DNA from: OCS155 cluster bacterium AG-426-D23
GTDB lineage: Bacteria; Actinomycetota; Acidimicrobiia; Actinomarinales; Actinomarinaceae
Reading direction: 5' to 3'
Length of the DNA stretch: 64,000 nucleotides
Assembly: GCA_003213165.1 (NCBI GenBank)
Contig: QCNO01000003.1
Location: 85,009-149,008, forward strand
Made by a program: the position numbers and the translations under genes. Position 1 is the first letter of the stretch; the number at the start of each line of letters is the position of its first letter. Shown here in pieces: positions 34,636-43,072 of this stretch. The notes beneath the pieces were generated by a model. It was not told the origin of the DNA, did not search any database, and saw only the letters and a list, made by a program, of their open reading frames with translations.

Positions 34636-35887
34636 AATTGCTCTTTTCTATTGAAGTAGTAATTGTATGTTGGTTGTTCTCTGAATCAAAATCCTTTACT
34701 AAGTCACTTTTTCTAATGCCTGGAATCCATATAACTTTATTATCAAATTTTACAATAGGCCATACTTCTCTGAGAGGTTCTTTAACTCCAAAAGACCTCA
34801 TTACCTCAGAAACTTTCTGCATCGAACCGTCGATTAAAATTTTATCACCTTTAGAGATTGTGGATAGATTCAAGTTTTCTATGAAATTTTTCGGTGCTAA
34901 AAGTTTCCAATTATTCAAGTAATTACAGCTTGTAGTTTCTTGAAAATTAAAATAACCAAAAATCATATCTTCATCAGAATTAAATTTCCACATTTCTTTT
35001 TCAATAAATATAACTAAACCAGCATGATTGGAAACTGCCCAATTTTTGTGATAACTTACATGACTTCCATTATCAATAACTGAAAATATCTTTTTCAAAT
35101 CATCACCTTGAAGACCAATTTGTCCAATAGACGAAGAGATTAAAGAAATTAAGTAATTTGATCTTGAATCATTTTCCTGAATTAGTGAAAACGGTACTTC
35201 AAAGTATCCTTTTGCGAACTTAATATATTTTTTTACTTCTACTTTACTTTCAAGCAGCATCTCAATTTCTAAAATTAAATTGGAAATTTTTTTATTTATC
35301 TGACCTGGAAATCTTTCATCTACTTCTGGTATTAATTTGTTTCTAATCCAATTTCTAGAGATTTCATTATTTTGGTTTGTAGTGTCTTCAGTAAATACAA
35401 TATTATTTCTAATTGCATAATCTTCGATTTCAGATTTCTTTATATTTATTAATGGTCTTAACAAATTATCATTTTCAGCTTTTATTGATGTTAGCCCTTT
35501 TAATCTGGTTCCTCTAAATAGATTAATTAAAAAAGTTTCAACTTTATCATCTTTGTGATGACCTGTTACTAATATTTCTTTTTTTTTAAGATTATCAAGT
35601 AGTAAACCGTACCTTTTTTCTCTCATTTTCGTTTCGGAGGCGTTTTCTTCTAAGTCTGAAATTATGTTTTCGTGGTTAGTTTTGAGATTTTTTGCAATTT
35701 CTTCAGCAGATTTTTGTAGTATATTTGAGTCTTTTTGATTATGGTTGACAAAAATTGTTCTATATGACAAATCTAAATCCTTAAAGATTGAAGCTAAAAC
35801 TGCACTATCAACGCCTCCACTGAGTGCTAAAACATATTCATGGTTCTTATTAACTAACTTGAGTATGTTATTTTTAATATCTGTCAT
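34622..35887 (-). CDS. tilS: tRNA(Ile)-lysidine synthetase
   Basis: Changes the wobble cytidine of one tRNA-Ile to lysidine so it reads AUA, an essential step. The ATP-pyrophosphatase P-loop is LALSGGVDSAVLAS near residue 21; ETKMREKRYGLL, VTGHHKDDKVETFLINLFRG near residue 106 and NQNNEISRNWIRNKLIPEV are standard. The C-terminal part (KVSEVMRSFGVKEPLREVWP) is the substrate-binding domain. Length 421 fits. Stop overlaps the hpt start. Confidence 0.94.
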   Translation of the reverse strand: MTDIKNNILKLVNKNHEYVLALSGGVDSAVLASIFKDLDLSYRTIFVNHNQKDSNILQKSAEEIAKNLKTNHENIISDLEENASETKMREKRYGLLLDNLKKKEILVTGHHKDDKVETFLINLFRGTRLKGLTSIKAENDNLLRPLINIKKSEIEDYAIRNNIVFTEDTTNQNNEISRNWIRNKLIPEVDERFPGQINKKISNLILEIEMLLESKVEVKKYIKFAKGYFEVPFSLIQENDSRSNYLISLISSSIGQIGLQGDDLKKIFSVIDNGSHVSYHKNWAVSNHAGLVIFIEKEMWKFNSDEDMIFGYFNFQETTSCNYLNNWKLLAPKNFIENLNLSTISKGDKILIDGSMQKVSEVMRSFGVKEPLREVWPIVKFDNKVIWIPGIRKSDLVKDFDSENNQHTITTSIEKSNFENI

Positions 35888-35899
35888 TAAGAAAAATTT

Positions 35900-36163
35900 T
35901 TATTTCTCTATAACCTTATATCTTTTTCGAGTTACCTGTCTGAAATATTGAATAACGTTTCCAAGGATTACTAATGTTGCTATAGCAACAGTTGTTGGAA
36001 TTAAAAATCTATAGGTCCATGCCACATCTTCAATTTGCTCTGGTGGCTCTTCAACCACGATTGCAGGGGTAGGTACTTCTCCTTCAGTATGGTCATCTGC
36101 AATTGCAATTGCTGCAGGAGAAAACAAAATTAATAAACCGAAAATTAAAACAAACTTTTTCAC
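35900..36163 (-). CDS. Small exported or membrane protein of unknown function
   Basis: An 87-residue protein with a clear N-terminal signal sequence (KKFVLIFGLLILFSPAAIA, cleavage likely near residue 22), a short acidic, Pro-rich segment (HTEGEVPTPAIVVEEPPEQ), one membrane helix (FLIPTTVAIATLVILGNVIQ, residues about 53-73) and a basic tail (QVTRKRYKVIEK) that should be cytosolic. I do not know its family. It lies twelve bases upstream of tilS on the same strand, so it may be co-transcribed with it. Confidence 0.65.
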   Translation of the reverse strand: MKKFVLIFGLLILFSPAAIAIADDHTEGEVPTPAIVVEEPPEQIEDVAWTYRFLIPTTVAIATLVILGNVIQYFRQVTRKRYKVIEK

Positions 36164-36226
36164 AATATGAGACTACTAAAAGTAATTAGAAATAAGAAGA
36201 ATTTAATGATTTTTATTTTCCGATTA

Positions 36227-37060
36227 TTAAATATTTAATCTGTATTTTTCAGAAAATTTATTCAGCTTAGTTTGATTTATGTCTCTTACTTTGTAGTCTT
36301 CAATATCCTTTGGAACATTTACAGTTTTTTTTAATGTTGTTAATTCTTTAAATAATTTTAGAAGTTTAAAATTGTTAGATATAGTTTCGGCATGTCTTTC
36401 ACCACCCCTAACTGTTTTTTTCCAATTGTCTATATCATTTAAAATTAAATCAATATTTTCATATTTTTGAAGTAGCAAGGTCGCAGTCTTTTGACCTATT
36501 CCTTTCATTCCTGGAATTCCATCAGAACTATCTCCTGTGAGAGCAAGAAAATCTGGTATCTGATTTGGCAAGATGCCAAATTTTTCTTTTACTCCTTTAT
36601 CGTTTGTAAAAGTTTTATACCTAGTCGAATACATTACAATTTTATCTTCTTTTACACATTGCATTAAATCTTTATCTAACGATCCAATAATGATTTTTAT
36701 ATTTTTGCTAACAAATTGTTCGCATACCGATGCAATACCGTCATCAGCTTCATATTCCTTCATGGACAAAAGGGTTATTCCAAGTAATTTCGTTACTTCT
36801 TCTGCTAGAGGAAATTGATTTAGGATATCTGGATCAATATCGTTACTAGATTTATAACCGTCATAAAGCTCATTACGAAATGACTCAACCGTTGAATCAA
36901 AAGATACGCACAAATATTCATATTGTTTTTTTAAAGAGTTAAGGTGGGTTATATATCCCTTTAATGCTCCAACTTCAGTTCCATCTGGTGAAGTTCTACT
37001 TGGGTAACCAAAATGTGACCTAAATAATTCATATGTACCATCAACAATATAAAGCTCCAT
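36227..37060 (-). CDS. 5'-3' exonuclease (stand-alone FEN/PolA N-terminal type)
   Basis: A structure-specific nuclease like the first domain of DNA polymerase I, used to remove RNA primers and flaps. Residues: VDGTYELFRSHFG at the start, TEVGALKGY, the metal-binding KEYEADDGIASV near residue 102, GSLDKDLMQCV near 125, and the helix-hairpin-helix block GDSSDGIPGMKGIGQKTATL near residue 172. No polymerase domain follows: the protein ends at 277 residues. Separate exonucleases of this type are common in actinobacteria beside full PolA. Confidence 0.9.
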   Translation of the reverse strand: MELYIVDGTYELFRSHFGYPSRTSPDGTEVGALKGYITHLNSLKKQYEYLCVSFDSTVESFRNELYDGYKSSNDIDPDILNQFPLAEEVTKLLGITLLSMKEYEADDGIASVCEQFVSKNIKIIIGSLDKDLMQCVKEDKIVMYSTRYKTFTNDKGVKEKFGILPNQIPDFLALTGDSSDGIPGMKGIGQKTATLLLQKYENIDLILNDIDNWKKTVRGGERHAETISNNFKLLKLFKELTTLKKTVNVPKDIEDYKVRDINQTKLNKFSEKYRLNI

Positions 37061-37096
37061 ACTTTGATTTTACTTTATAAAAAGTAACTGTTTAAA

Positions 37097-37181
37097 GCAA
37101 AAATCCCGATTGATCTTGCGACCCTTCGGGATTTTCTGTTCTATCTTCTTTTCTATCTTTCGATTTCTTTTCCGATAGTGT
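37097..37181 (-). ncRNA. Candidate small RNA or leader, about 85 bases
   Basis: The 193-base gap between metY and the exonuclease gene holds, on the minus strand, a promoter-like pair (listed separately) followed by a purine-rich stretch with a five-base hairpin (CTATC...GATAG, within 37153-37180) and then a strong intrinsic terminator. That makes a short transcript independent of metY. It might instead be an attenuated leader of the exonuclease gene, whose ATG lies about 40 bases after the terminator. It matches no RNA family I know. Confidence 0.4.
37099..37135 (-). terminator. Intrinsic terminator after metY / candidate small RNA
   Basis: Stem AAAATCCCGA/TCGGGATTTT with a 16-base loop, followed on the minus strand by a run of five T. 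Within the loop side, CCCGAAGGG could form a competing small stem. It probably ends messages from metY and the candidate small RNA. Confidence 0.65.
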
Positions 37182-37187
37182 TTTATA

Positions 37188-37216
37188 AATATACGTCAGT
37201 TTTTCAACTTATGCAA
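37188..37216 (-). promoter_or_regulatory. Candidate promoter of the small RNA
   Basis: On the minus strand, TTGCAT (37216-37211), 17-base spacer, TATATT (37193-37188). The start would be near 37181. The -35 is a half match, the -10 has one mismatch. Confidence 0.4.
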
Positions 37217-37253
37217 GATATTTACTAATCTATTTTTCGCGAACTTTATGGAG

Positions 37254-38534
37254 CTATTTTGTACTTTCAAGTGCTTGTGAGAGATCTTCAACGATATCTT
37301 CAATGTCTTCAATGCCGATTGACAGTCTAATTAGTTCAGGTGGTGAACCTGCTTCAATAAGTTGATCTTCATCTAATTGTGAATGAGTTGTTGTTGCTGG
37401 GTGAATAGCTAGGGATCTAGTGTCTCCTACATTAGCAACATGCCTAAACATTTTTAGATTGTCTATAAATTTTTGTCCAGCGTCTTTTCCACCTTTGATC
37501 CCAAAAACCACCATTGTTCCACCAGTGCCTTTCAAATACTTTTTAGAAAGGTCATATGCCGGATCATCTTTGAGTCCAGGAAATCTAACCCATTCCACAA
37601 GCTCATGTCCAGACAAGTACTCCGCAGCTTTAATTGCATTCTCACAATGACGCTCCATTCTTAGAGCTAGTGTTTCAAGTCCACTCAAAACTTCAAAAGC
37701 AGTATCTGGAGACATATTCGCACCAAGGTTTCTTAATGGAACTGTTCTAAGTCTGAGGGAGTATGCAACATTTCCTAAGTCACCAAGGTCATGACCCCAT
37801 CTCATACCTCCATAGCTGGTATCGGGTTTATCATAAAGTGGAAAATTACCATTACCCCAATCAAAGCCACCCTTTTCAATTACTGCACCTGCAATAACTC
37901 TTCCGTGACCAGACATCCATTTTGTTAATGAATAGACAACAATATCAGCATCAAATTCAAATGGTTTTAGTATTGCTGATGTTGTAAAAGTTGCATCAAC
38001 AATTAATGGAATTCCCTTTGAATGAGCAATGTCCGCTAATGCAGAAATATCAGCAACAACTAGGCCTGGGTTGGTTATTGTTTCACAATAGATCGCTCTA
38101 GTCTTTTCGTCGATTGCCGATTCAACAGCTTCAAAATCTGTAATGTCTACTTTTTTGGAATTAATACCATATTCTGGCAAAATATTGTCAAACATTGTAT
38201 ATGTTCCACCATAAAGTTGGTTTGCAGTAACAAAATTGTCTCCTTGACTCATAATGTTGATGAGTGAATACATTACAGCAGAGGTTCCTGAAGATAATGC
38301 TACACACATAGCACCGTCTTCAAGAGCAGTTAATCTAGCCTCAAGTGCTCCAACAGTTGGGTTGCCTAATCTAGAATAAATGTTACCAAACTCTTTTAAT
38401 CCAAATAGATTTGCAGCGTGTTCAGTATTATTAAATTGATAAGCTGTTGTTCTGTAAATAGGCACTGTTATTGAACCTTCCGAATTTTCATCAGAATCCC
38501 AACCTGCATGTATCAATTTTGAATTAAATCTCAT
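37254..38534 (-). CDS. metY: O-acetylhomoserine sulfhydrylase (MetY type)
   Basis: A PLP enzyme of the Cys/Met metabolism family that makes homocysteine from O-acetylhomoserine and sulfide. Marks: YSRLGNPTVGALEARLTALE near residue 54, SSGTSAVMYSLINI, the cofactor Lys in VYSLTKWMSGHGRV near residue 208, RLRTVPLRNLGANMSP and the MetY-type end SLAIHPATTTHSQLDEDQ near residue 382. Length 426 is right for MetY and longer than cystathionine gamma-synthase. The ATG has AAGGAG at six bases; that site can be hidden by a hairpin in the SAM riboswitch leader. metK, the next step to SAM, lies upstream with its own riboswitch. Confidence 0.9.
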   Translation of the reverse strand: MRFNSKLIHAGWDSDENSEGSITVPIYRTTAYQFNNTEHAANLFGLKEFGNIYSRLGNPTVGALEARLTALEDGAMCVALSSGTSAVMYSLINIMSQGDNFVTANQLYGGTYTMFDNILPEYGINSKKVDITDFEAVESAIDEKTRAIYCETITNPGLVVADISALADIAHSKGIPLIVDATFTTSAILKPFEFDADIVVYSLTKWMSGHGRVIAGAVIEKGGFDWGNGNFPLYDKPDTSYGGMRWGHDLGDLGNVAYSLRLRTVPLRNLGANMSPDTAFEVLSGLETLALRMERHCENAIKAAEYLSGHELVEWVRFPGLKDDPAYDLSKKYLKGTGGTMVVFGIKGGKDAGQKFIDNLKMFRHVANVGDTRSLAIHPATTTHSQLDEDQLIEAGSPPELIRLSIGIEDIEDIVEDLSQALESTK

Positions 38535-38538
38535 AAAT

Positions 38539-38650
38539 TTCTCCTTAAATTTGGAGAAGGATTTTGACTACTTAGTTGCAATTTTGCCACATCTTTAGGC
38601 ACCTTGGATAGTCTTCCAGGTTGCCGAGGTCTTAACCTTCTCTTTATGCT
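38539..38650 (-). promoter_or_regulatory. SAM riboswitch controlling metY translation (SAM-I clan, compact)
   Basis: Minus-strand leader. Core (38649-38586): GCATAAAGAGA, a short P2 hairpin (AGGT-TAAG-ACCT), CGGCAACC, P3 hairpin (TGGA-AGACTA-TCCA), AAGGTGCC, then GATGTGGC. AAGAGA, CAGCAACC/CGGCAACC and AAGGTGC in this order are the SAM-I signature; P2 is cut to a tetraloop stem without kink-turn, as in SAM-I/IV-type variants. Platform: CCTTCTCC (38560-38553) can pair with the SD (GGAGAA, 38544-38539) or with GAGAAGG of the aptamer 5' strand (38642-38636). Folded aptamer should therefore free the anti-SD and close translation. Confidence 0.87.
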
Positions 38651-38657
38651 TACAAAA

Positions 38658-38663
38658 ATTATA
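38658..38663 (-). promoter_or_regulatory. -10 box of the metY riboswitch promoter
   Basis: Perfect TATAAT on the minus strand, between the metK stop (38683) and the riboswitch; transcription would start near 38650, exactly at the aptamer's 5' end. The -35 region (TTAGTT at 17 bases) is weak. metY thus has its own promoter. Confidence 0.6.
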
Positions 38664-38682
38664 TCAAAATATTTTGACATAA

Positions 38683-39771
38683 CTAAATATTTTCTATTTT
38701 TTCCCAGTTCCTTTCTGGGTCTCCAAAATGAGAAAAAAGTGTGTCAGTCGTATAATCAACACTTGTTAAATTTAACCTTTCAATAATTGCTCCGGGTTTC
38801 ATGTCAAAAGCTCGAACAAAATCATTTAGTTTCCTGTCATTCACTTTAAGAGTATCGAAAGTTTCAATTGTTAATTCATAAGGTTCAGCTTTTCCGATAG
38901 CATATGAGACCCTAACCAGGCATTCCTCTGCTAAATCATGGGCTACAATATTTTTAGCTAAATGCCTAGCAGCATAAGCAGCAGATCGATCCACTTTACT
39001 TGGATCTTTACCTGAAAAAGCTCCGCCACCTACCGGCACAGTAGGTCCATATGAGTCAACTACTATTTTTCTTCCTGTTAGGCCTGTATCTCCAGCTGGT
39101 CCACCTTTGATAAAAGAGCCCGATGGATTTAAATCTAATTCGAAATTTCCAGAAACATGCTTAGAAACAATTTTGGAAACTTCATCATGAAGATTTTCCA
39201 TATCGATATCTTTATGGTGTTGAGTCGAAACAACAATCCTTGTTTTTTCTCCTCCACTGGTAACTTGTACTTTAGAATCTAAATCTAAAAATTCATTAGA
39301 ATTTTGAAGTTCCCACATATCTTTTTGTATATTTCTTGATTTATCAAATGTTGGTGGCATGAATGATTCAGTCTTATTTGTTGCAAAACCAACCATAATT
39401 CCCTGGTCTCCAGCACCTTGATCTGTATCATCTTCAACTGCAGCACGGATTTCTTCAGACTGCGGTGTCAGCTCATTAAAAATTGACAAATTCTGTAAGT
39501 TAAAATCTTCAAAACTTGTTTTTATTGTTTTATTTAAGGCTTCTTTCACAATACTGATTATGTCTTCTGTTGTGATATTAGCAATTTCACTTATTTCTCC
39601 TCCAACAAGAACTAAGCCACCTTTTTTTGTACCCGTAAGAAAAGTTTCTACTGCGACTCTTGACGAACTATTATTTTCTAAAGCTTTTGTCAATACATTA
39701 TCAGATATAAAATCTGCGATTTTGTCGGGATGACCAGGTGAAACTGTCTCAGCAGTTACAAATTTAGTCAA
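38683..39771 (-). CDS. metK: S-adenosylmethionine synthetase
   Basis: Makes SAM from methionine and ATP. Motifs: SPGHPDKIADFISDNVL near residue 11, GDQGIMVGFATNKT with the GAGDQG site near residue 112, and the glycine-rich phosphate loop PVGGGAFSGKDPSKVDRSAA near residue 250. I take TTG 39771 (MTKFVTAETVSPGHPDK) because GGAGG lies five bases before it; the TTG at 39783 lies at the edge of that ribosome binding site. The 362 residues are a little fewer than the usual 380-400. A SAM riboswitch fills its leader, giving direct product feedback. Confidence 0.94.
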   Translation of the reverse strand: MTKFVTAETVSPGHPDKIADFISDNVLTKALENNSSSRVAVETFLTGTKKGGLVLVGGEISEIANITTEDIISIVKEALNKTIKTSFEDFNLQNLSIFNELTPQSEEIRAAVEDDTDQGAGDQGIMVGFATNKTESFMPPTFDKSRNIQKDMWELQNSNEFLDLDSKVQVTSGGEKTRIVVSTQHHKDIDMENLHDEVSKIVSKHVSGNFELDLNPSGSFIKGGPAGDTGLTGRKIVVDSYGPTVPVGGGAFSGKDPSKVDRSAAYAARHLAKNIVAHDLAEECLVRVSYAIGKAEPYELTIETFDTLKVNDRKLNDFVRAFDMKPGAIIERLNLTSVDYTTDTLFSHFGDPERNWEKIENI

Positions 39772-39776
39772 CTTTT

Positions 39777-39890
39777 CCTCCAATTATATTTTATGCAAGA
39801 GATTTGAAAATACCATTTTTTGTCGTTAAACCACATCAAAAAGCACCTTAGTTGGTAATCTAGGTTGCTGAGGATTCCCTCTCTTTATGC
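39777..39890 (-). promoter_or_regulatory. SAM riboswitch controlling metK translation (SAM-I clan, compact)
   Basis: Minus-strand leader with the same core as the metY one (39890-39831): GCATAAAGAGA, P2 hairpin (GAGG-GAAT-CCTC), AGCAACC, P3 hairpin (TAG-ATTACCAA-CTA), AAGGTGC, GATGTGG. P2 again lacks a kink-turn. Downstream, TCTCTT (39802-39797) can pair with AAGAGA of the aptamer (39885-39880) or, with G-U pairs, with the SD GGAGG (39781-39777). The same three-strand choice is thus present in both leaders, with different bases, which supports it. Binding of SAM should lower MetK synthesis. Confidence 0.87.
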
Positions 39891-39973
39891 AAACCTCATG
39901 GTAATAAAATAAATAATCTTTTTCAAAGAACTTATATGAAAGATTAAATTACCAAATTAGCTAATCTTCTTGT

Positions 39974-41152
39974 ATGCTCACCGAGATAAGAAAAATTTCA
40001 AGCCTTCTTTTGTCAGTAGCTTTTTCTTCAATAGGTTTCATAGCTTCAATAACAGTTACCGTGCTGGCAGCAAGAGAAGTTTCTAATAATCCACTTTTTG
40101 TTGGCTTTCCAAATGCAGTAGGGGTAGGTGGTGCGGTCCTTGGAACGCGAATGATATATCTAATATCTAAATCTAATTCGCAACTTAATGCTCTTGCTTT
40201 TATTTTTTTAATAGGTGCTTTTGGAGGAGCAATTATGTTCTATAGTCTAATAATTGACTCTTTTGTGCTTCTGTTGTTAGGTGCTTTCGTCTTAGGCATT
40301 GGTCAATCGGCAACACTTCAAACCAGATACGCTGCTTCATTTGTGGCAGGTGCGAAATTTAAAGCTACTGCATTGTCTCTAGCAGTATGGTTTTCAGTTT
40401 TTGGGTCTATATTTGGACCACGTATGGTTGGTAGTTATTCAAATTTTTTTGAAAATATATTTAACTCAGAGCTAATCGTTGGTTATGTAATTGCGTTTGT
40501 TGGAATGCTATTTGCAGCCGCCTCTCTGTTCACATTTACTTCAAAAAAAAGTATTCTAAGGAGCCCAAGTGATTTAGAAGGTGAATCAAGTGATCAAAGT
40601 TCTGAAAGAAAAAATGGTAGCTTATTATCGCTACTTTTAGTTTTGAATCATTTCACAATGGTTGTAATAATGTCTGCTACACCATTGCATATACAAGATA
40701 TAGGTGAAACCGTTCAGCTGGTTGGAATTATTATTAGCTATCACACTTTAGGGATGTTTTTATTTTCACCGATTCTTGGAAATTATGTAGATAAATATGG
40801 ATACGAGAAATTTACATATGTGGGAACTGTAATTTTATTTATAAGTTGCTTAATTACTTTAATTAATTCTGGACCAACAGCATTAAAAATAAGTTTATAC
40901 CTATTAGGACTTGGATGGAATTTTAATTATGTTGCAATTAGTGCAGCTATTTCAAAATTTTCAATCAAATATAGGACTCCCCTAAACATAAAAAGCGATT
41001 CTTTTGTTTTCTTAGGAAGTTTTGTAGCTCATACATCCTTAGGCTTAAGTTACTTGTTAGTTGGATATAAAGGTTTATCTTTTGTCGGAATTGCTGTGAG
41101 TATTTTTTTATTTTACAATTTAAAAAATCTAAATAAGTTAAATATTGAATGA
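39974..41152 (+). CDS. Major facilitator superfamily transporter
   Basis: A 392-residue membrane protein with about twelve hydrophobic helices and a charged central loop (residues about 195-215). Features: NPLFVGFPNAVGVGGAVLGT after helix 1, LGIGQSATLQTRYAASFVAG in helix 4, and LGNYVDKYGYEKFTYVG, the MFS loop-2/3-like motif repeated at the start of the second half (near residue 275). Substrate is unknown; drug or metabolite export is likely. It is divergent from metK and overlaps the downstream glycosylase gene by four bases (ATGA). Confidence 0.82.
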   Translation: MLTEIRKISSLLLSVAFSSIGFIASITVTVLAAREVSNNPLFVGFPNAVGVGGAVLGTRMIYLISKSNSQLNALAFIFLIGAFGGAIMFYSLIIDSFVLLLLGAFVLGIGQSATLQTRYAASFVAGAKFKATALSLAVWFSVFGSIFGPRMVGSYSNFFENIFNSELIVGYVIAFVGMLFAAASLFTFTSKKSILRSPSDLEGESSDQSSERKNGSLLSLLLVLNHFTMVVIMSATPLHIQDIGETVQLVGIIISYHTLGMFLFSPILGNYVDKYGYEKFTYVGTVILFISCLITLINSGPTALKISLYLLGLGWNFNYVAISAAISKFSIKYRTPLNIKSDSFVFLGSFVAHTSLGLSYLLVGYKGLSFVGIAVSIFLFYNLKNLNKLNIE

Positions 41153-41754
41153 ATAAAAATTTTTCAAAAGCTGAAAAAAGTTTGATAGAAAGTGATCCAA
41201 AATTAGGCAAAGTTATTGAAAATAATGGTCATTTAAAATTTTCAATCAAAAAAATAGACCCGTTTAATGAGTTGGTAAATATTGTTATTTCACAGTTCAT
41301 TTCCACAAAAGCTGCCAAAGGCATCAAAGAAAAAATGTTGAAGCAACTAAATGAAGAAAGTTTTAAAATATTAAGTTTCAAAAACCTTACTATCAGTCAA
41401 ATAAAAAATCTCGGATTAAGTAAAAACAAGGCTAAGTCTATTAAATCGTTAGTATTGTTTTTTGGTCAAAATCCGAATTCTAAAAATCTCTATAGGCTGT
41501 CCGAGGAAGAACGGTACGATAATTTAATTAAAATTTTTGGAATCGGTAAATGGAGTATCGAGATGTTTGAGATGTTTTATATTAGAAACAAAAATATTTT
41601 TTCTAGCGGAGATGCTGCTATTAGAGTCGCAATGGAAGAACTTGAAATGGTAAAAAAAACTAACGATTTTGAGAAATATGATAAGTATGCAAAAAGGTGG
41701 GACCCTTATAAAACTATAGCGTGCCTACATCTTTGGCATTTTATTGAATCTTAA
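41149..41754 (+). CDS. DNA-3-methyladenine glycosylase, AlkA-like (HhH-GPD)
   Basis: A base-excision repair enzyme that removes alkylated bases. The helix-hairpin-helix is KIFGIGKWSIEMFEMFYI near residue 127, followed after about 15 residues by the catalytic Asp in FSSGDAAIRVAME; NIVISQFISTKAAKGIKEKM is the N-terminal helical element. No iron-sulfur cluster cysteines follow, in keeping with AlkA rather than MutY/Nth. At 201 residues it lacks the N-terminal domain of E. coli AlkA. Its stop overlaps the stop of the P450 gene by four bases. Confidence 0.86.
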   Translation: MNKNFSKAEKSLIESDPKLGKVIENNGHLKFSIKKIDPFNELVNIVISQFISTKAAKGIKEKMLKQLNEESFKILSFKNLTISQIKNLGLSKNKAKSIKSLVLFFGQNPNSKNLYRLSEEERYDNLIKIFGIGKWSIEMFEMFYIRNKNIFSSGDAAIRVAMEELEMVKKTNDFEKYDKYAKRWDPYKTIACLHLWHFIES

Positions 41755-43019
41755 GCTGAAACAAGCACATCCTTAACTGGATGTGGTATCGGGGTTGGCC
41801 TAATCTCAAGCGATTCATCAATTTCAAAATTGTCAATATTTTGAACAAATTTGTAGATTACATTTTTGTAAATATAGCTTGCAAAAAACTTACCTAAACA
41901 TGTATGCGCCCCTCCAGCAAATGGAAAATATGCTTTGTTATGATAGTTTGGATCAATAAATCTATATGGATCAAAAAGATCTGGATTGTCCCAGTACCTA
42001 TCATCGTGATGTAAAAGTAATGGACTTATCGTCAAATAAGTTCCAGCTTTAAGTGGGTAACTCTGAATTTCGGTATCCCTTACGACATGTCTGATTGAAA
42101 ATGGCACAGGTGGATAATATCTCATAGCTTCTTTAAATATTGATTCCCCTACTAATCCATTCTTCAATGAGGAGATATCAGAATGATTCACTTCATTCGC
42201 TTCTCTAATTAGGTCATTTCTGAAATCTACATTTTGAGACAAACTATAAATTGAATTTGTGAGAGTGATGGTCGTAGTGTCATGAGCTGCCAACAATAAA
42301 AAAATCATGTGTTCAGCTATCTCAAAATTTGTTAACCCCACATCCCCTTTGTTTGTATTTACTAATTCAGCGAATAAAGTCTTTTTACTTTCATTGTTAA
42401 TAAGTCCTGCTTTTGATTCAAAATAATCAAGCAAAAACTCACGTGCTTTGAGTCCTTTTTTCATTTTGGTAAATGGAAGTGGCCATCTTATTGCAGATGT
42501 TGCAGAAGCAATTGAATCCATAAAAAGTTTGTTTAACTTTTCAGATTCGTCTGGTTTTACATCAAGAAAAAAGAGGCTTAGAGAAATATCAAACATAAGC
42601 TGTTTAACAGATTGATACAAATTAAAACTCCCAGCTTTTTTTAAATTTTCTACCCACTGGTTAATAATTGGTTGAATAATTTCTAAATATCCATGAATTG
42701 CATCATGTCGAAAAGAATCTTGAAGTAATGTTCTATGATATTTGTGATCATCAAAATCTCTTAACATTAAACCGTTTTCAAAAGTTGGTCCTAGTGATAC
42801 AGCCCAACCTTCCTTGGAAGAAAATAGATCGTCTTTATCTAAAAAGATATCTTTTGTAGCCTCTGGGGTTAAAAGCGCAATAAATTTTTCATTTAACAAC
42901 GAAATTTGAAATACATCTCCATATTTTTTTTGCATTTCGGAAGTAAATTTAAGCGCATTTCGCTGAAAAGGCAAGGAATGACCAATGATTGGAAGGCTTG
43001 GAATTACTGGAACTGTCAT
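41751..43019 (-). CDS. Cytochrome P450
   Basis: A haem mono-oxygenase. The haem ligand loop is PFAGGAHTCLGKFFASY near residue 374; the I-helix oxygen site is LLLAAHDTTTITLTNS near residue 240; the K-helix ExxR is IFKEAMRYYPPVPFSIRH near 293. There is no N-terminal membrane helix, so it is soluble, as usual in bacteria. The substrate cannot be read; the long hydrophobic B-C region and family look fit a sterol, fatty acid or terpenoid. No ferredoxin or reductase gene is beside it, so redox partners must lie elsewhere. Confidence 0.92.
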   Translation of the reverse strand: MTVPVIPSLPIIGHSLPFQRNALKFTSEMQKKYGDVFQISLLNEKFIALLTPEATKDIFLDKDDLFSSKEGWAVSLGPTFENGLMLRDFDDHKYHRTLLQDSFRHDAIHGYLEIIQPIINQWVENLKKAGSFNLYQSVKQLMFDISLSLFFLDVKPDESEKLNKLFMDSIASATSAIRWPLPFTKMKKGLKAREFLLDYFESKAGLINNESKKTLFAELVNTNKGDVGLTNFEIAEHMIFLLLAAHDTTTITLTNSIYSLSQNVDFRNDLIREANEVNHSDISSLKNGLVGESIFKEAMRYYPPVPFSIRHVVRDTEIQSYPLKAGTYLTISPLLLHHDDRYWDNPDLFDPYRFIDPNYHNKAYFPFAGGAHTCLGKFFASYIYKNVIYKFVQNIDNFEIDESLEIRPTPIPHPVKDVLVSA

Positions 43020-43072
43020 GTAAATATTTTACAATTTAAAATTAAAGTTTAAAAAGAAAAAAAATAATTCTA

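Noticed and set aside
38604-38786. 60-codon open frame on the plus strand
   Set aside because: Covers the metY riboswitch and the end of metK in antisense; the base pattern is explained by the riboswitch.
39783-39788. TATAAT on the minus strand before metK
   Set aside because: A start from it would remove the ribosome binding site and the riboswitch; it lies within the leader and is likely chance.
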